In this document: positions 31,719-46,459 of the stretch, piece after piece
Layout: each line of letters begins with the position of its first letter
Position numbering within the stretch: the stretch's first letter is position 1
NCBI GenBank assembly: GCA_936450465.1
Contig: OW388291.1
Coordinates: forward strand, 80,179,436 to 80,243,435
Direction of reading: 5' to 3'
Length of the DNA stretch: 64,000 nucleotides
Source of the DNA: Gibbula magus
Lineage: Eukaryota > Mollusca > Gastropoda > Trochida > Trochidae
Position numbers and translations under genes: made by a program
The notes under the pieces: generated by a model
Databases searched by the model: none
What the model was told of the DNA's origin: nothing
The model's input: the letters and a program-made list of their open reading frames with translations, nothing else

Positions 31719-34700
31719 GTGTACCAAGTACAACAGATTATCTTCTTCCACTATAAAGATTTACTGCCCAACATGCTTCAGGACATGTGTACCAAGTACA
31801 GCAGATTGTCTTCTTCCACTATAAAGATTTACTGCCCAACATGCTTCAGGACATGTGTACCAAGTACAGCAGATTATCTTCTTCCACTATATAGACTTGC
31901 TGCCCAGCATACTTCAGGACATGTGTACCAAGTACAGCAGATTATCTTCTTCCACTATATAGACTTGCTGCCCAACATGCTTCAGGACACGTGTTCCAAG
32001 TACAGCAGATTATCTTCTTCCACTATATAGACTTGCTGCCCAGCATACTTCAGGACATGTGTACCAAGTACAGCAGATTATCTTCTTCCACTATATAGAC
32101 TTGCTGCCCAACATGCTTCAGGACATGTGTACCAAGTACAGCAGATTATCTTCTTCCACTAAATAGACTTGCTGCCCAACATGCTTCAGGACATGTGTAC
32201 CAAGTACAGCAGATTATCTTCTTCCACTGAATAGACTTGCTGCCCAACATGCTTCAGGACATGTGTACCAAGTACAGCAGATTATCTTCTTCCACTGAAT
32301 AGACTTGCTGCCCAGCATACTTCAGGACATGTGTACCAAGTACAGCAGATTGTCTTCTTCCACTATATAGACTTGCTGCCCAGCATACTTCAGGACATGT
32401 GTACCAAGTACAGCAGAATGTCTTCTTCTACTATATAGACTTGCTGCCCAACATGCTTCAGGACATGTGTTCCAAGTACAGCAGATTATCTTCTTCCACT
32501 ATATAGACTTGCTGCCCAACATGCTTCAGGAAATGTGTACCAAGTACAACAGATTATCTTCTTCCACTAAATAGACTTGCTGCCCAACATGCTTCAGGAA
32601 ATGTGTACCAAGTAAAGCAGATTATCTTCTTCCCCTAAATAGACTTGCTGCCCAACATGCTTCAGGAAATGTGTACCAAGTAAAGCAGATTATCTTCTTC
32701 CACTATATAGACTTGCTGCCCAACATGCTTCAGGAAATATTACCAAGTAAAGCAGATTATCTTCTTCCACTAAATAGACTTGCTGCCCAACATGCTTCAG
32801 GAAATGTGTACCAAGTAAAGCAGATTATCTTCTTCCACTATATAGACTTGCTGCCCAACATGCTTCAGGACATGTGTACCAAGTACAGCAGATTATCTTC
32901 TTCCACTATATAGACTTGCTGCCCAACATGCTTCGGGACATGTGTACCAAGTACAGCAGATTATCTTCTTCCACTATATAGACTTGCTGCCCAACATGCT
33001 TCAGGACATGTGTTCCAAGTACAGCAGATTATCTTCTTCCACTGAATAGACTTGCTTCCCAACATGCTTCAGGAAATGTGTTCCAAGTACAGCAGATTAT
33101 CTTCTTCCACTATATAGACTTGCTGCCCAACATGCTTCAGGACATGTGTTCCAAGTACAGCAGATTATCTTCTTCCACTGAATAGACTTGCTTCCCAACA
33201 TGCTTCAGGAAATGTGTACCAAGTAAAGCAGATTATCTTCTTCCACTATATAGACTTGCTGCCCAACATGCTTCAGGACATGTGTACCAAGTACAGCAGA
33301 TTATCTTCTTCCACTATATAGACTTGCTGCCAAACATGCTTCAGGACATGTGTTCCAAGTACAGCAGATTATCTTCTTCCACTGAATAGACTTGCTGCCC
33401 AATATCCTTCAGGACATGTGTACCAAGTACAGCAGATTATCTTCTTCCACTATATAGACTTGCTGCCCAGCATGCTTCAGGACATGTGTTCCAAGTACAG
33501 AAGATTATCTTCTTCCACTATATAGACTTGCTGCCCAACATGCTTCAGGACATGTGTACCAAGTACAGCAGATTATCTTCTTCCACTATATAGACTTGCT
33601 GCCCAACAAGCTTCAGGACATGTGTACCAAGTACAGCAGAATGTCCTCTTCCACTACATAGACTTGCTGCCCAGCATGCTTCAGGACATGTGTACCAAGT
33701 ACAACAGATTATCTTCTTCCACTATATAGACTTGCTGCCCAACATGCTTCAGGACATGTGTTCCAAGTACAGCAGATTGTATTCTTCCACTATATAGACT
33801 TGCTGCCCAACATGCTTCAGGACATGTGTACCAAGTACAGCAGATTATCTTCTTCCACTATATATACTTGCTGCCCAACATGCTTCAGGACATGTGTACC
33901 AAGTACAGCAGATTATCTTCTTCCACTATATAGACTTGCTGCCCAACATGCTTCAGGACATGTGTTCCAAGTACAGCAGATTATCTTCTTCCACTAAATA
34001 GACTTGCTGCCCAGCATGCTTCAGGACATGTGTACCAAGTACAGCAGATTATCTTCTTCCACTATATAGATTTACTGCCCAAAATGCTTCAGGACATGTG
34101 TACCAAGTACAGCAGATTATCTTCTTCCACTATAAAGATTTACTGCCCAACATGCTTCAGGACATGTGTACCAAGTACAGCAGATTGTCTTCTTCCACTA
34201 TAAAGAGTTACTGCCCAACATGCTTCAGGACATGTGTACCAAGTACAGCAGATTATCTTCTTCCACTATATAGACTTGCTGCCCAGCATACTTCAGGACA
34301 TGTGTACCAAGTACAGCAGATTATCTTCTTCCACTATATAGACTTGCTGCCCAACATGCTTCAGGACACGTGTTCCAAGTACAGCAGATTATCTTCTTCC
34401 ACTATATAGACTTGCTGCCCAGCATACTTCAGGACATGTGTACCAAGTACAGCAGATTATCTTCTTCCACTATATAGACTTGCTGCCCAACATGCTTCAG
34501 GACATGTGTACCAAGTACAGCAGATTATCTTCTTCCACTAAATAGACTTGCTGCCCAGCATGCTTCAGGACATGTGTACCAAGTACAGCAGATTATCTTC
34601 TTCCACTGAATAGACTTGCTGCCCAACATGCTTCAGGACATGTGTACCAAGTACAGCAGATTATCTTCTTCCACTGAATAGACTTGCTGCCCAGCATACT

Positions 34701-37700
34701 TCAGGACATGTGTACCAAGTACAGCAGATTGTCTTCTTCCACTATATAGACTTGCTGCCCAGCATACTTCAGGACATGTGTTCCAAGTACAGCAGATTAT
34801 CTTCTTCCACTATATAGACTTGCTGCCCAGCATACTTCAGGACATGTGTACCAAGTACAGCAGATTATCTTCTTCCACTATATAGACTTGCTGCCCAACA
34901 TGCTTCAGGACATGTGTACCAAGTACAGCAGATTATCTTCTTCCACTAAATAGACTTGCTGCCCAACATGCTTCAGGAAATGTGTACCAAGTACAGCAGA
35001 TTATCTTCTTCCACTATATAGACTTGCTGCCCAACATGCTTCAGGACAGGTGTACCAAGTACATCAGATTATCTTCTTCCACTATATAGACTTGCTGCTC
35101 AATAGCTTCAGGACATGTGTACCAAGTACAGCAGATTATCTTCTTCCACTATATAGACTTGCTGCCCAGCATACTTCAGGACATGTGTACCAAGTACAGC
35201 AGATTATCTTCTTCCACTATATAGACTTGCTGCCCAACATGCTTCAGGACAGGTGTACCAAGTACATCAGATTATCTTCTTCCACTAAATAGACTTGCTG
35301 CCCAACATGCTTCAGGACATGTTTACCAAGTACAGCAGATTATCTTCTTCTACTATATAGACTTGCTGCCCAGCATGCTTCAGGACATGTGTACCAAGTA
35401 CAACAGATTATCTTCTTCCACTAAATAGACTTGCTGCCGAACATGCTTCAGGAAATGTGTAAAAAGTAAAGCAGATTATCTTCTTCCACTATATAGACTT
35501 GCTGCCCAACATGCTTCAGGAAATGTGTACCAAGTAAAGCAGATTATCTTCTTCCACTAAATAGACTTGCTGCCCAACATGCTTCAGGAAATGTGTACCA
35601 AGTAAAGCAGATTATCTTCTTCCACTATATAGACTTGCTGCCCAACATGCTTCAGGAAATGTGTACCAAGTAAAGCAGATTATCTTCTTCCACTAAATAG
35701 ACTTGCTGCCCAACATGCTTCAGGAAATGTGTACCAAGTACAGCAGATTATCTTCTTCCACTATATAGACTTACTGCCCAACATGCTTCAGGACATGTGT
35801 ACCAAGTACAGCAGATTATCTTCTTCTACTATATAAATTTGCTGCCCAGCATGCTTCAGAACATGTGTACCAAGTACAGCAGATTATCTTCTTCTACTAT
35901 ATAAATTTGCTGCCCAGCATGCTTCAGAACATGTGTACCAAGTACAGCAGATTATCTTCTTCTACTATATAGACTTGCTGCCCAGCATACTTCAGGACAT
36001 GTGTACCAAGTACAGCAGATTATCTTCTTCCACTATATAGACTTGCTGCCCAACATGCTTCAGGACATGTGTACCAAGTAAAGCAGATTATCTTCTTCCA
36101 CTAAATAGACTTGCTGCCCAACATGCTTCAGGACATGTGTACCAAGTACAGCAGATTATCTTCTTCCACTATATAGACTTGCTGCCCAACATGCTTCAGG
36201 AAATGTGTACCAAGTACAGCAGATTATCTTCTTCCACTATATAGACTTACTGCCCAACATGCTTCAGGACATGTGTTCCAAGTACAGCAGATTATCTTCT
36301 TCTACTATATAAATTTGCTGCCCAGCATGCTTCAGGACATGTGTACCAAGTACAGCAGATTATCTTCTTCCACTAAATAGACGTGTTGCCCAACATGCTT
36401 CAGGACATGTGTACCAAGTAAAGCAGATTATCTTCTTCCACTATATAGACTTGCTGCCCAACATGCTTCAGGACATGTGTACCAAGTACAGCAGATTGTC
36501 TTCTTCCACTATAAAGATTTACTGCCCAACATGCTTCAGGACATGTGTACCAAGTACAGCAGATTATCTTCTTCCACTATATAGACTTGCTGCCCAGCAT
36601 ACTTCAGGACATGTGTACCAAGTACAGCAGATTATCTTCTTCCACTATATAGACTTGCTGCCCAACATGCTTCAGGACACGTGTTCCAAGTACAGCAGAT
36701 TATCTTCTTCCACTATATAGACTTGCTGCCCAGCATACTTCAGGACATGTGTACCAAGTACAGCAGATTATCTTCTTCCACTATATAGACTTGCTGCCCA
36801 ACATGCTTCAGGACATGTGTACCAAGTACAGCAGATTATCTTCTTCCACTAAATAGACTTGCTGCCCAGCATGCTTCAGGACATGTGTACCAAGTACAGC
36901 AGATTATCTTCTTCCACTGAATAGACTTGCTGCCCAACATGCTTCAGGACATGTGTACCAAGTACAGCAGATTATCTTCTTCCACTGAATAGACTTGCTG
37001 CCCAGCATACTTCAGGACATGTGTACCAAGTACAGCAGATTGTCTTCTTCCAATATATAGACTTGCTGCCCAGCATACTTCAGGACATGTGTACCAAGTA
37101 CAGCAGAATGTCTTCTTCTACTATATAGACTTGCTGCCCAACATGCTTCAGGACATGTGTTCCAAGTACAGCAGATTATCTTCTTCCACTATATAGACTT
37201 GCTGCCCAACATGCTTCAGGAAATGTGTACCAAGTACAACAGATTATCTTCTTCCACTAAATAGACTTGCTGCCCAACATGCTTCAGGAAATGTGTACCA
37301 AGTAAAGCAGATTATCTTCTTCCCCTAAATAGACTTGCTGCCCAACATGCTTCAGGAAATGTGTACCAAGTAAAGCAGATTATCTTCTTCCACTATATAG
37401 ACTTGCTGCCCAACATGCTTCAGGAAATATTACCAAGTAAAGCAGATTATCTTCTTCCACTAAATAGACTTGCTGCCCAACATGCTTCAGGAAATGTGTA
37501 CCAAGTAAAGCAGATTATCTTCTTCCACTATATAGACTTGCTGCCCAACATGCTTCAGGACATGTGTACCAAGTACAGCAGATTATCTTCTTCCACTATA
37601 TAGACTTGCTGCCCAACATGCTTCGGGACATGTGTACCAAGTACAGCAGATTATCTTCTTCCACTATATAGACTTGCTGCCCAACATGCTTCAGGACATG

Positions 37701-40700
37701 TGTTCCAAGTACAGCAGATTATCTTCTTCCACTGAATAGACTTGCTTCCCAACATGCTTCAGGAAATGTGTACCAAGTAAAGCAGATTATCTTCTTCCAC
37801 TATATAGACTTGCTGCCCAACATGCTTCAGGACATGTGTACCAAGTACAGCAGATTATCTTCTTCCACTATATAGACTTGCTGCCAAACATGCTTCAGGA
37901 CATGTGTTCCAAGTACAGCAGATTATCTTCTTCCACTGAATAGACTTGCTGCCCAATATCCTTCAGGACATGTGTACCAAGTACAGCATATTATCTTCTT
38001 CCACTATATAGACTTGCTGCCCAGCATGCTTCAGGACATGTGTTCCAAGTACAGAAGATTATCTTCTTCCACTATATAGACTTGCTGCCCAACATGCTTC
38101 AGGACATGTGTACCAAGTACAGCAGATTATCTTCTTCCACTATATAGACTTGCTGCCCAACAAGCTTCAGGACATGTGTACCAAGTACAGCAGAATGTCC
38201 TCTTCCACTACATAGACTTGCTGCCCAGCATGCTTCAGGACATGTGTACCAAGTACAACAGATTATCTTCTTCCACTATATAGACTTGCTGCCCAACATG
38301 CTTCAGGACATGTGTTCCAAGTACAGCAGATTGTATTCTTCCACTATATAGACTTGCTGCCCAACATGCTTCAGGACATGTGTACCAAGTACAGCAGATT
38401 ATCTTCTTCCACTATATAGACTTGCTGCCCAACATGCTTCAGGACATGTGTACCAAGTACAGCAGATTATCTTCTTCCACTATATAGACTTGCTGCCCAA
38501 CATGCTTCAGGACATGTGTTCCAAGTACAGCAGATTATCTTCTTCCACTATATAGACTTGCTGCCCAGCATGCTTCAGGACATGTGTACCAAGTACAGCA
38601 GATTATCTTCTTCCACTATATAGATTTACTGCCCAACATGCTTCAGGACATGTGTACCAAGTACAGCAGATTATCTTCTTCCACTATATAGACTTGCTGC
38701 CCAACATGCTTCAGGACATGTGTACCAAGTACAGCAGATTGTCTTCTTCCACTATAAAGATTTACTGCCCAACATGCTTCAGGACATGTGTACCAAGTAC
38801 AGCAGATTATCTTCTTCCACTATATAGACTTGCTGCCCAGCATACTTCAGGACATGTGTACCAAGTACAGCAGATTATCTTCTTCCACTATATAGACTTG
38901 CTGCCCAACATGCTTCAGGACATGTGTTCCAAGTACAGCAGATTATCTTCTTCCACTATATAGACTTGCTGCCCAGCATACTTCAGGACATGTGTACCAA
39001 GTACAGCAGATTATCTTCTTCCACTATATAGACTTGCTGCCCAACATGCTTCAGGACATGTGTACCAAGTACAGCAGATTATCTTCTTCCACTAAATAGA
39101 CTTGCTGCCCAGCATGCTTCAGGACATGTGTACCAAGTACAGCAGATTATCTTCTTCCACTGAATAGACTTGCTGCCCAACATGCTTCAGGACATGTGTA
39201 CCAAGTACAGCAGATTATCTTCTTCCACTGAATAGACTTGCTGCCCAGCATACTTCAGGACATGTGTACCAAGTACAGCAGATTGTCTTCTTCCACTATA
39301 TAGACTTGCTGCCCAGCATACTTCAGGACATGTGTTCCAAGTACAGCAGATTATCTTCTTCCACTATATAGACTTGCTGCCCAGCATACTTCAGGACATG
39401 TGTACCAAGTACAGCAGATTATCTTCTTCCACTATATAGACTTGCTGCCCAACATGCTTCAGGACATGTGTACCAAGTACAGCAGATTATCTTCTTCCAC
39501 TAAATAGACTTGCTGCCCAACATGCTTCAGGACATGTGTACCAAGTACAGCAGATTATCTTCTTCCACTATATAGACTTGCTGCCCAACATGCTTCAGGA
39601 CAGGTGTACCAAGTACATCAGATTATCTTCTTCCACTATATAGACTTGCTGCTCAATAGCTTCAGGACATGTGTACCAAGTACAGCAGATTATCTTCTTC
39701 CACTATATAGACTTGCTGCCCAGCATACTTCAGGACATGTGTACCAAGTACAGCAGATTATCTTCTTCCACTATATAGACTTGCTGCCCAACATGCTTCA
39801 GGACAGGTGTACCAAGTACATCAGATTATCTTCTTCCACTAAATAGACTTGCTGCCCAACATGCTTCAGGACATGTGTACCAACTACATCAGATTATCTT
39901 CTTCCACTAAATAGACTTGCTGCCCAACATGCTTCAGGACATGTTTACCAAGTACAGCAGATTATCTTCTTCTACTATATAGACTTGCTGCCCAGCATGC
40001 TTCAGGACATGTGTACCAAGTACAACAGATTATCTTCTTCCACTAAATAGACTTGCTGCCGAACATGCTTCAGGAAATGTGTAAAAAGTAAAGCAGATTA
40101 TCTTCTTCCACTATATAGACTTGCTGCCCAACATGCTTCAGGAAATGTGTACCAAGTAAAGCAGATTATCTTCTTCCACTAAATAGACTTGCTGCCCAAC
40201 ATGCTTCAGGAAATGTGTACCAAGTAAAGCAGATTATCTTCTTCCACTATATAGACTTGCTGCCCAACATGCTTCAGGAAATGTGTACCAAGTAAAGCAG
40301 ATTATCTTCTTCCACTAAATAGACTTGCTGCCCAACATGCTTCAGGAAATGTGTACCAAGTACAGCAGATTATCTTCTTCCACTATATAGACTTACTGCC
40401 CAACATGCTTCAGGACATGTGTACCAAGTACAGCAGATTATCTTCTTCTACTATATAAATTTGCTGCCCAGCATGCTTCAGAACATGTGTACCAAGTACA
40501 GCAGATTATCTTCTTCTACTATATAAATTTGCTGCCCAGCATGCTTCAGAACATGTGTACCAAGTACAGCAGATTATCTTCTTCTACTATATAGACTTGC
40601 TGCCCAGCATACTTCAGGACATGTGTACCAAGTACAGCAGATTATCTTCTTCCACTATATAGACTTGCTGCCCAACATGCTTCAGGACATGTGTACCAAG

Positions 40701-43000
40701 TAAAGCAGATTATCTTCTTCCACTAAATAGACTTGCTGCCCAACATGCTTCAGGACATGTGTTCCAAGTACAGCAGATTGTATTCTTCCACTATATAGAC
40801 TTGCTGCCCAACATGCTTCAGGACATGTGTACCAAGTACAGCAGATTATCTTCTTCCACTATATATACTTGCTGCCCAACATGCTTCAGGACATGTGTAC
40901 CAAGTACAGCAGATTATCTTCTTCCACTATATAGACTTGCTGCCCAACATGCTTCAGGACATGTGTTCCAAGTACAGCAGATTATCTTCTTCCACTAAAT
41001 AGACTTGCTGCCCAGCATGCTTCAGGACATGTGTACCAAGTACAGCAGATTATCTTCTTCCACTATATAGATTTACTGCCCAAAATGCTTCAGGACATGT
41101 GTACCAAGTACAGCAGATTATCTTCTTCCACTATAAAGATTTACTGCCCAACATGCTTCAGGACATGTGTACCAAGTACAGCAGATTGTCTTCTTCCACT
41201 ATAAAGATTTACTGCCCAACATGCTTCAGGACATGTGTACCAAGTACAGCAGATTATCTTCTTCCACTATATAGACTTGCTGCCCAGCATACTTCAGGAC
41301 ATGTGTACCAAGTACAGCAGATTATCTTCTTCCACTATATAGACTTGCTGCCCAACATGCTTCAGGACATGTGTTCCAAGTACAGCAGATTATCTTCTTC
41401 CACTATATAGACTTGCTGCCCAGCATACTTCAGGACATGTGTACCAAGTACAGCAGATTATCTTCTTCCACTATATAGACTTGCTGCCCAACATGCTTCA
41501 GGACATGTGTACCAAGTACAGCAGATTATCTTCTTCCACTAAATAGACTTGCTGCCCAGCATGCTTCAGGACATGTGTACCAAGTACAGCAGATTATCTT
41601 CTTCCACTGAATAGACTTGCTGCCCAACATGCTTCAGGACATGTGTACCAAGTACAGCAGATTATCTTCTTCCACTGAATAGACTTGCTGCCCAGCATAC
41701 TTCAGGACATGTGTACCAAGTACAGCAGATTGTCTTCTTCCACTATATAGACTTGCTGCCCAGCATACTTCAGGACATGTGTTCCAAGTACAGCAGATTA
41801 TCTTCTTCCACTATATAGACTTGCTGCCCAGCATACTTCAGGACATGTGTACCAAGTACAGCAGATTATCTTCTTCCACTATATAGACTTGCTGCCCAAC
41901 ATGCTTCAGGACATGTGTACCAAGTACAGCAGATTATCTTCTTCCACTAAATAGACTTGCTGCCCAACATGCTTCAGGACATGTGTACCAAGTACAGCAG
42001 ATTATCTTCTTCCACTATATAGACTTGCTGCCCAACATGCTTCAGGACAGGTGTACCAAGTACATCAGATTATCTTCTTCCACTATATAGACTTGCTGCT
42101 CAATAGCTTCAGGACATGTGTACCAAGTACAGCAGATTATCTTCTTCCACTATATAGACTTGCTGCCCAGCATACTTCAGGACATGTGTACCAAGTACAG
42201 CAGATTATCTTCTTCCACTATATAGACTTGCTGCCCAACATGCTTCAGGACAGGTGTACCAAGTACATCAGATTATCTTCTTCCACTAAATAGACTTGCT
42301 GCCCAACATGCTTCAGGACATGTGTACCAAGTACATCAGATTATCTTCTTCCACTAAATAGACTTGCTGCCCAACATGCTTCAGGACATGTTTACCAAGT
42401 ACAGCAGATTATCTTCTTCTACTATATAGACTTGCTGCCCAGCATGCTTCAGGACATGTGTACCAAGTACAACAGATTATCTTCTTCCACTAAATAGACT
42501 TGCTGCCGAACATGCTTCAGGAAATGTGTAAAAAGTAAAGCAGATTATCTTCTTCCACTATATAGACTTGCTGCCCAACATGCTTCAGGAAATGTGTACC
42601 AAGTAAAGCAGATTATCTTCTTCCACTAAATAGACTTGCTGCCCAACATGCTTCAGGAAATGTGTACCAAGTAAAGCAGATTATCTTCTTCCACTATATA
42701 GACTTGCTGCCCAACATGCTTCAGGAAATGTGTACCAAGTAAAGCAGATTATCTTCTTCCACTAAATAGACTTGCTGCCCAACATGCTTCAGGAAATGTG
42801 TACCAAGTACAGCAGATTATCTTCTTCCACTATATAGACTTACTGCCCAACATGCTTCAGGACATGTGTACCAAGTACAGCAGATTATCTTCTTCCACTA
42901 TATAAATTTGCTGCCCAGCATGCTTCAGAACATGTGTACCAAGTACAGCAGATTATCTTCTTCTACTATATAAATTTGCTGCCCAGCATGCTTCAGAACA
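31719..43000. repeat. Higher-order repeat block within the 68-bp satellite
   Basis: A distinctive run of monomer variants recurs at 31719, 34098, 36409, 38652 and 41099, at spacings of 2379, 2311, 2243 and 2447 bp. These correspond to 35, 34, 33 and 36 monomers, each minus one base. A second marker always lies 952 bp downstream of the first. One of its forms contains a shortened monomer (32671, 37361; earlier copies at 29545 and 30836). The other form contains CTCAATAGCTTC (35050, 39604, 42051). This is a higher-order repeat of about 2.2-2.45 kb. Confidence 0.85.
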
Positions 43001-46000
43001 TGTGTACCAAGTACAGCAGATTATCTTCTTCTACTATATAGACTTGCTGCCCAACATGCTTCAGGACATGTGTACCAAGTACAGCAGATTATCTTCTTCC
43101 ACTATATAGACTTGCTGCCCAACATGCTTCAGGACATGTGTACCAAGTAAAGCAGATTATCTTCTTCCACTAAATAGACTTGCTGCCCAACATGCTTCAG
43201 GACATGTGTACCAAGTACAGCAGATTATCTTCTTCCACTATATAGACTTGCTGCCCAACATGCTTCAGGAAATGTGTACCAAGTACAGCAGATTATCTTC
43301 TTCCACTATATAGACTTACTGCCCAACATGCTTCAGGACATGTGTTCCAAGTACAGCAGATTATCTTCTTCTACTATATAAATTTGCTGCCCAGCATGCT
43401 TCAGGACATGTGTACCAAGTACAGCAGATTATCTTCTTCCACTAAATAGACGTGTTGCCCAACATGCTTCAGGACATGTGTACCAAGTAAAGCAGATTAT
43501 CTTCTTCCACTATATAGACTTGCTGCCCAACATGCTTCAGGACATGTGTACCAAGTAAAGCAGATTATCTTCTTCCACTAAATAGACGTGTTGCCCAACA
43601 TGCTTCAGGACATGTGTACCAAGTAAAGCAGATTATCTTCTTCCACTATATAGACTTGCTGCCCAACATGCTTCAGGAAATGTGTACCAAGTACAGCAGA
43701 TTATCTTCTTCCACTATATAGACTTACTGCCCAACATGCTTCAGGACATGTGTACCAAGTACAGCAGAATGTCTTCTTCTACTATATAAATTTGCTGCCC
43801 AGCATGCTTCAGGACATGTGTACCAAGTACAGCAGATTATCTTCTTCCACTATATAGACTTGCTGCCCAACATGCTTCAGGACATGTGTACCAAGTAAAG
43901 CAGATTATATTCTTCCACTAAATAGACGTGTTGCCCAACATGCTTCAGGAAATGTGTACCAAGTAAAGCAGATTATCTTCTTCCACTATATAGACTTGCT
44001 GCCCAACATGCTTCAGGAAATGTGTACCAAGTAAAGCAGATTATCTTCTTTCACTAAATAGACTTGCTGCCCAACATGCTTCAGGAAATGTGTACCAAGT
44101 AAAGCAGATTATCTTCTTCCACTATATAGACTTGCTGCCCAACATGCTTCAGGACATGTGTACCAAGTAAAGCAGATTATCTTCTTCCACTATATACACT
44201 TGCTGCCCAACATGCTTCAGGACATGTGTTCCAAGTACAGCAGATTGTCTTCTTCCACTAAATAGACTTGCTGCCCAACATGCTTCAGGACATGTGTTCC
44301 AAGTACAGCAGATTATCTTCTTCCACTATATAGACTTACTGCCCAACATGCTTCAGAACATGTGTACCAAGTACAGCAGATTATCTTCTTCTACTATATA
44401 AATTTGCTGCCCAGCATGCTTCAGAACATGTGTACCAAGTACAGCAGATTATCTTCTTCTACTATATAGACTTGCTGCCCAGCATACTTCAGGACATGTG
44501 TACCAAGTACAGCAGATTATCTTCTTCCACTATATAGACTTGCTGCCCAACATGCTTCAGGACATGTGTACCAAGTAAAGCAGATTATCTTCTTCCACTA
44601 AATAGACTTGCTGCCCAACATGCTTCAGGACATGTGTACCAAGTACAGCAGATTATCTTCTTCCACTATATAGACTTGCTGCCCAACATGCTTCAGGAAA
44701 TGTGTACCAAGTACAGCAGATTATCTTCTTCCACTATATAGACTTACTGCCCAACATGCTTCAGGACATGTGTTCCAAGTACAGCAGATTATCTTCTTCT
44801 ACTATATAAATTTGCTGCCCAGCATGCTTCAGGACATGTGTACCAAGTACAGCAGATTATCTTCTTCCACTAAATAGACGTGTTGCCCAACATGCTTCAG
44901 GACATGTGTACCAAGTAAAGCAGATTATCTTCTTCCACTATATAGACTTGCTGCCCAACATGCTTCAGGACATGTGTACCAAGTAAAGCAGATTATCTTC
45001 TTCCATTAAATAGACGTGTTGCCCAACATGCTTCAGGACATGTGTACCAAGTAAAGCAGATTATCTTCTTCCACTATATAGACTTGCTGCCCAACATGCT
45101 TCAGGAAATGTGTACCAAGTACAGCAGATTATCTTCTTCCACTATATAGACTTACTGCCCAACATGCTTCAGGACATGTGTACCAAGTACAGCAGAATGT
45201 CTTCTTCTACTATATAAATTTGCTGCCCAGCATGCTTCAGGACATGTGTACCAAGTACAGCAGATTATCTTCTTCCACTATATAGACTTGCTGCCCAACA
45301 TGCTTCAGGACATGTGTACCAAGTAAAGCAGATTATCTTCTTCCATTAAATAGACGTGTTGCCCAACATGCTTCAGGAAATGTGTACCAAGTAAAGCAGA
45401 TTATCTTCTTCCACTAAATAGACTTGCTGCCCAACATGCTTCAGGACATGTGTACCAAGTACAGCAGAATGTCTTCTTCTACTATATAAATTTGCTGCCA
45501 AACATGCTTCAGGACATGTGTTCCAAGTACAGCGGATTATCTTCTTCCACTGAATAGACTTGCTGCCCAATATCCTTCAGGACATGTGTACCAAGTACAG
45601 CAGATTATCTTCTTCCACTATATAGACTTGCTGCCCAACATGCTTCAGGACATGTGTTCCAAGTACAGAAGATTATCTTCTTCCACTATATAGACTTGCT
45701 GCCCAACATGCTTCAGGACATGTGTACCAAGTACATCAGATTATCTTCTTCCACTATATAGACTTGCTGCCCAACAAGCTTCAGGACATGTGTACCAAGT
45801 ACAGCAGAATGTCCTCTTCCACTACATAGACTTGCTGCCAGGCATGCTTCAGGACATGTGTACCAAGTACAACAGATTATCTTCTTCCACTTTATAGACT
45901 TGCTGCCCAACATGCTTCAGGACACGTGTACCAAGTACAGAAGATTATCTTCTTCCACTATATAGACTTGCTGCCCAACATGCTTCAGGACATGTGTTCC

Positions 46001-46459
46001 AAGTACAGCAGATTGTCTTCTTCCACTAAATAGACTTGCTGCCCAACATGCTTCAGGACAAGTGTACCAAGTACAGCAGATTATCTTCTTCCACTATATA
46101 GACTTGCTGCCCAACATGCTTCAGGACATGTGTACCAAGTACAGCAGATTATCTTCTTCCACTGAATAGACTTGCTGCCCAGCATGCTTCAGGACATGTG
46201 TACCAAGTACAACAGATTATCTTCTTCCACTAAATAGACTTGCTGCCCAACATGCTTCAGGACATGTGTACCAAGTAAAGCAGATTATCTTCTTCCACTA
46301 TATAGACTTGCTGCCCAGCATGCTTCAGGACATGTGTTCCAAGTACAGAAGATTATCTTCTTCCACTATATAGACTTGCTGCCAAACATGCTTCAGGACA
46401 TGTGTTCCAAGTACAGCAGATTATCTTCTTCCACTGAATAGACTTGCTGCCCAACATGC

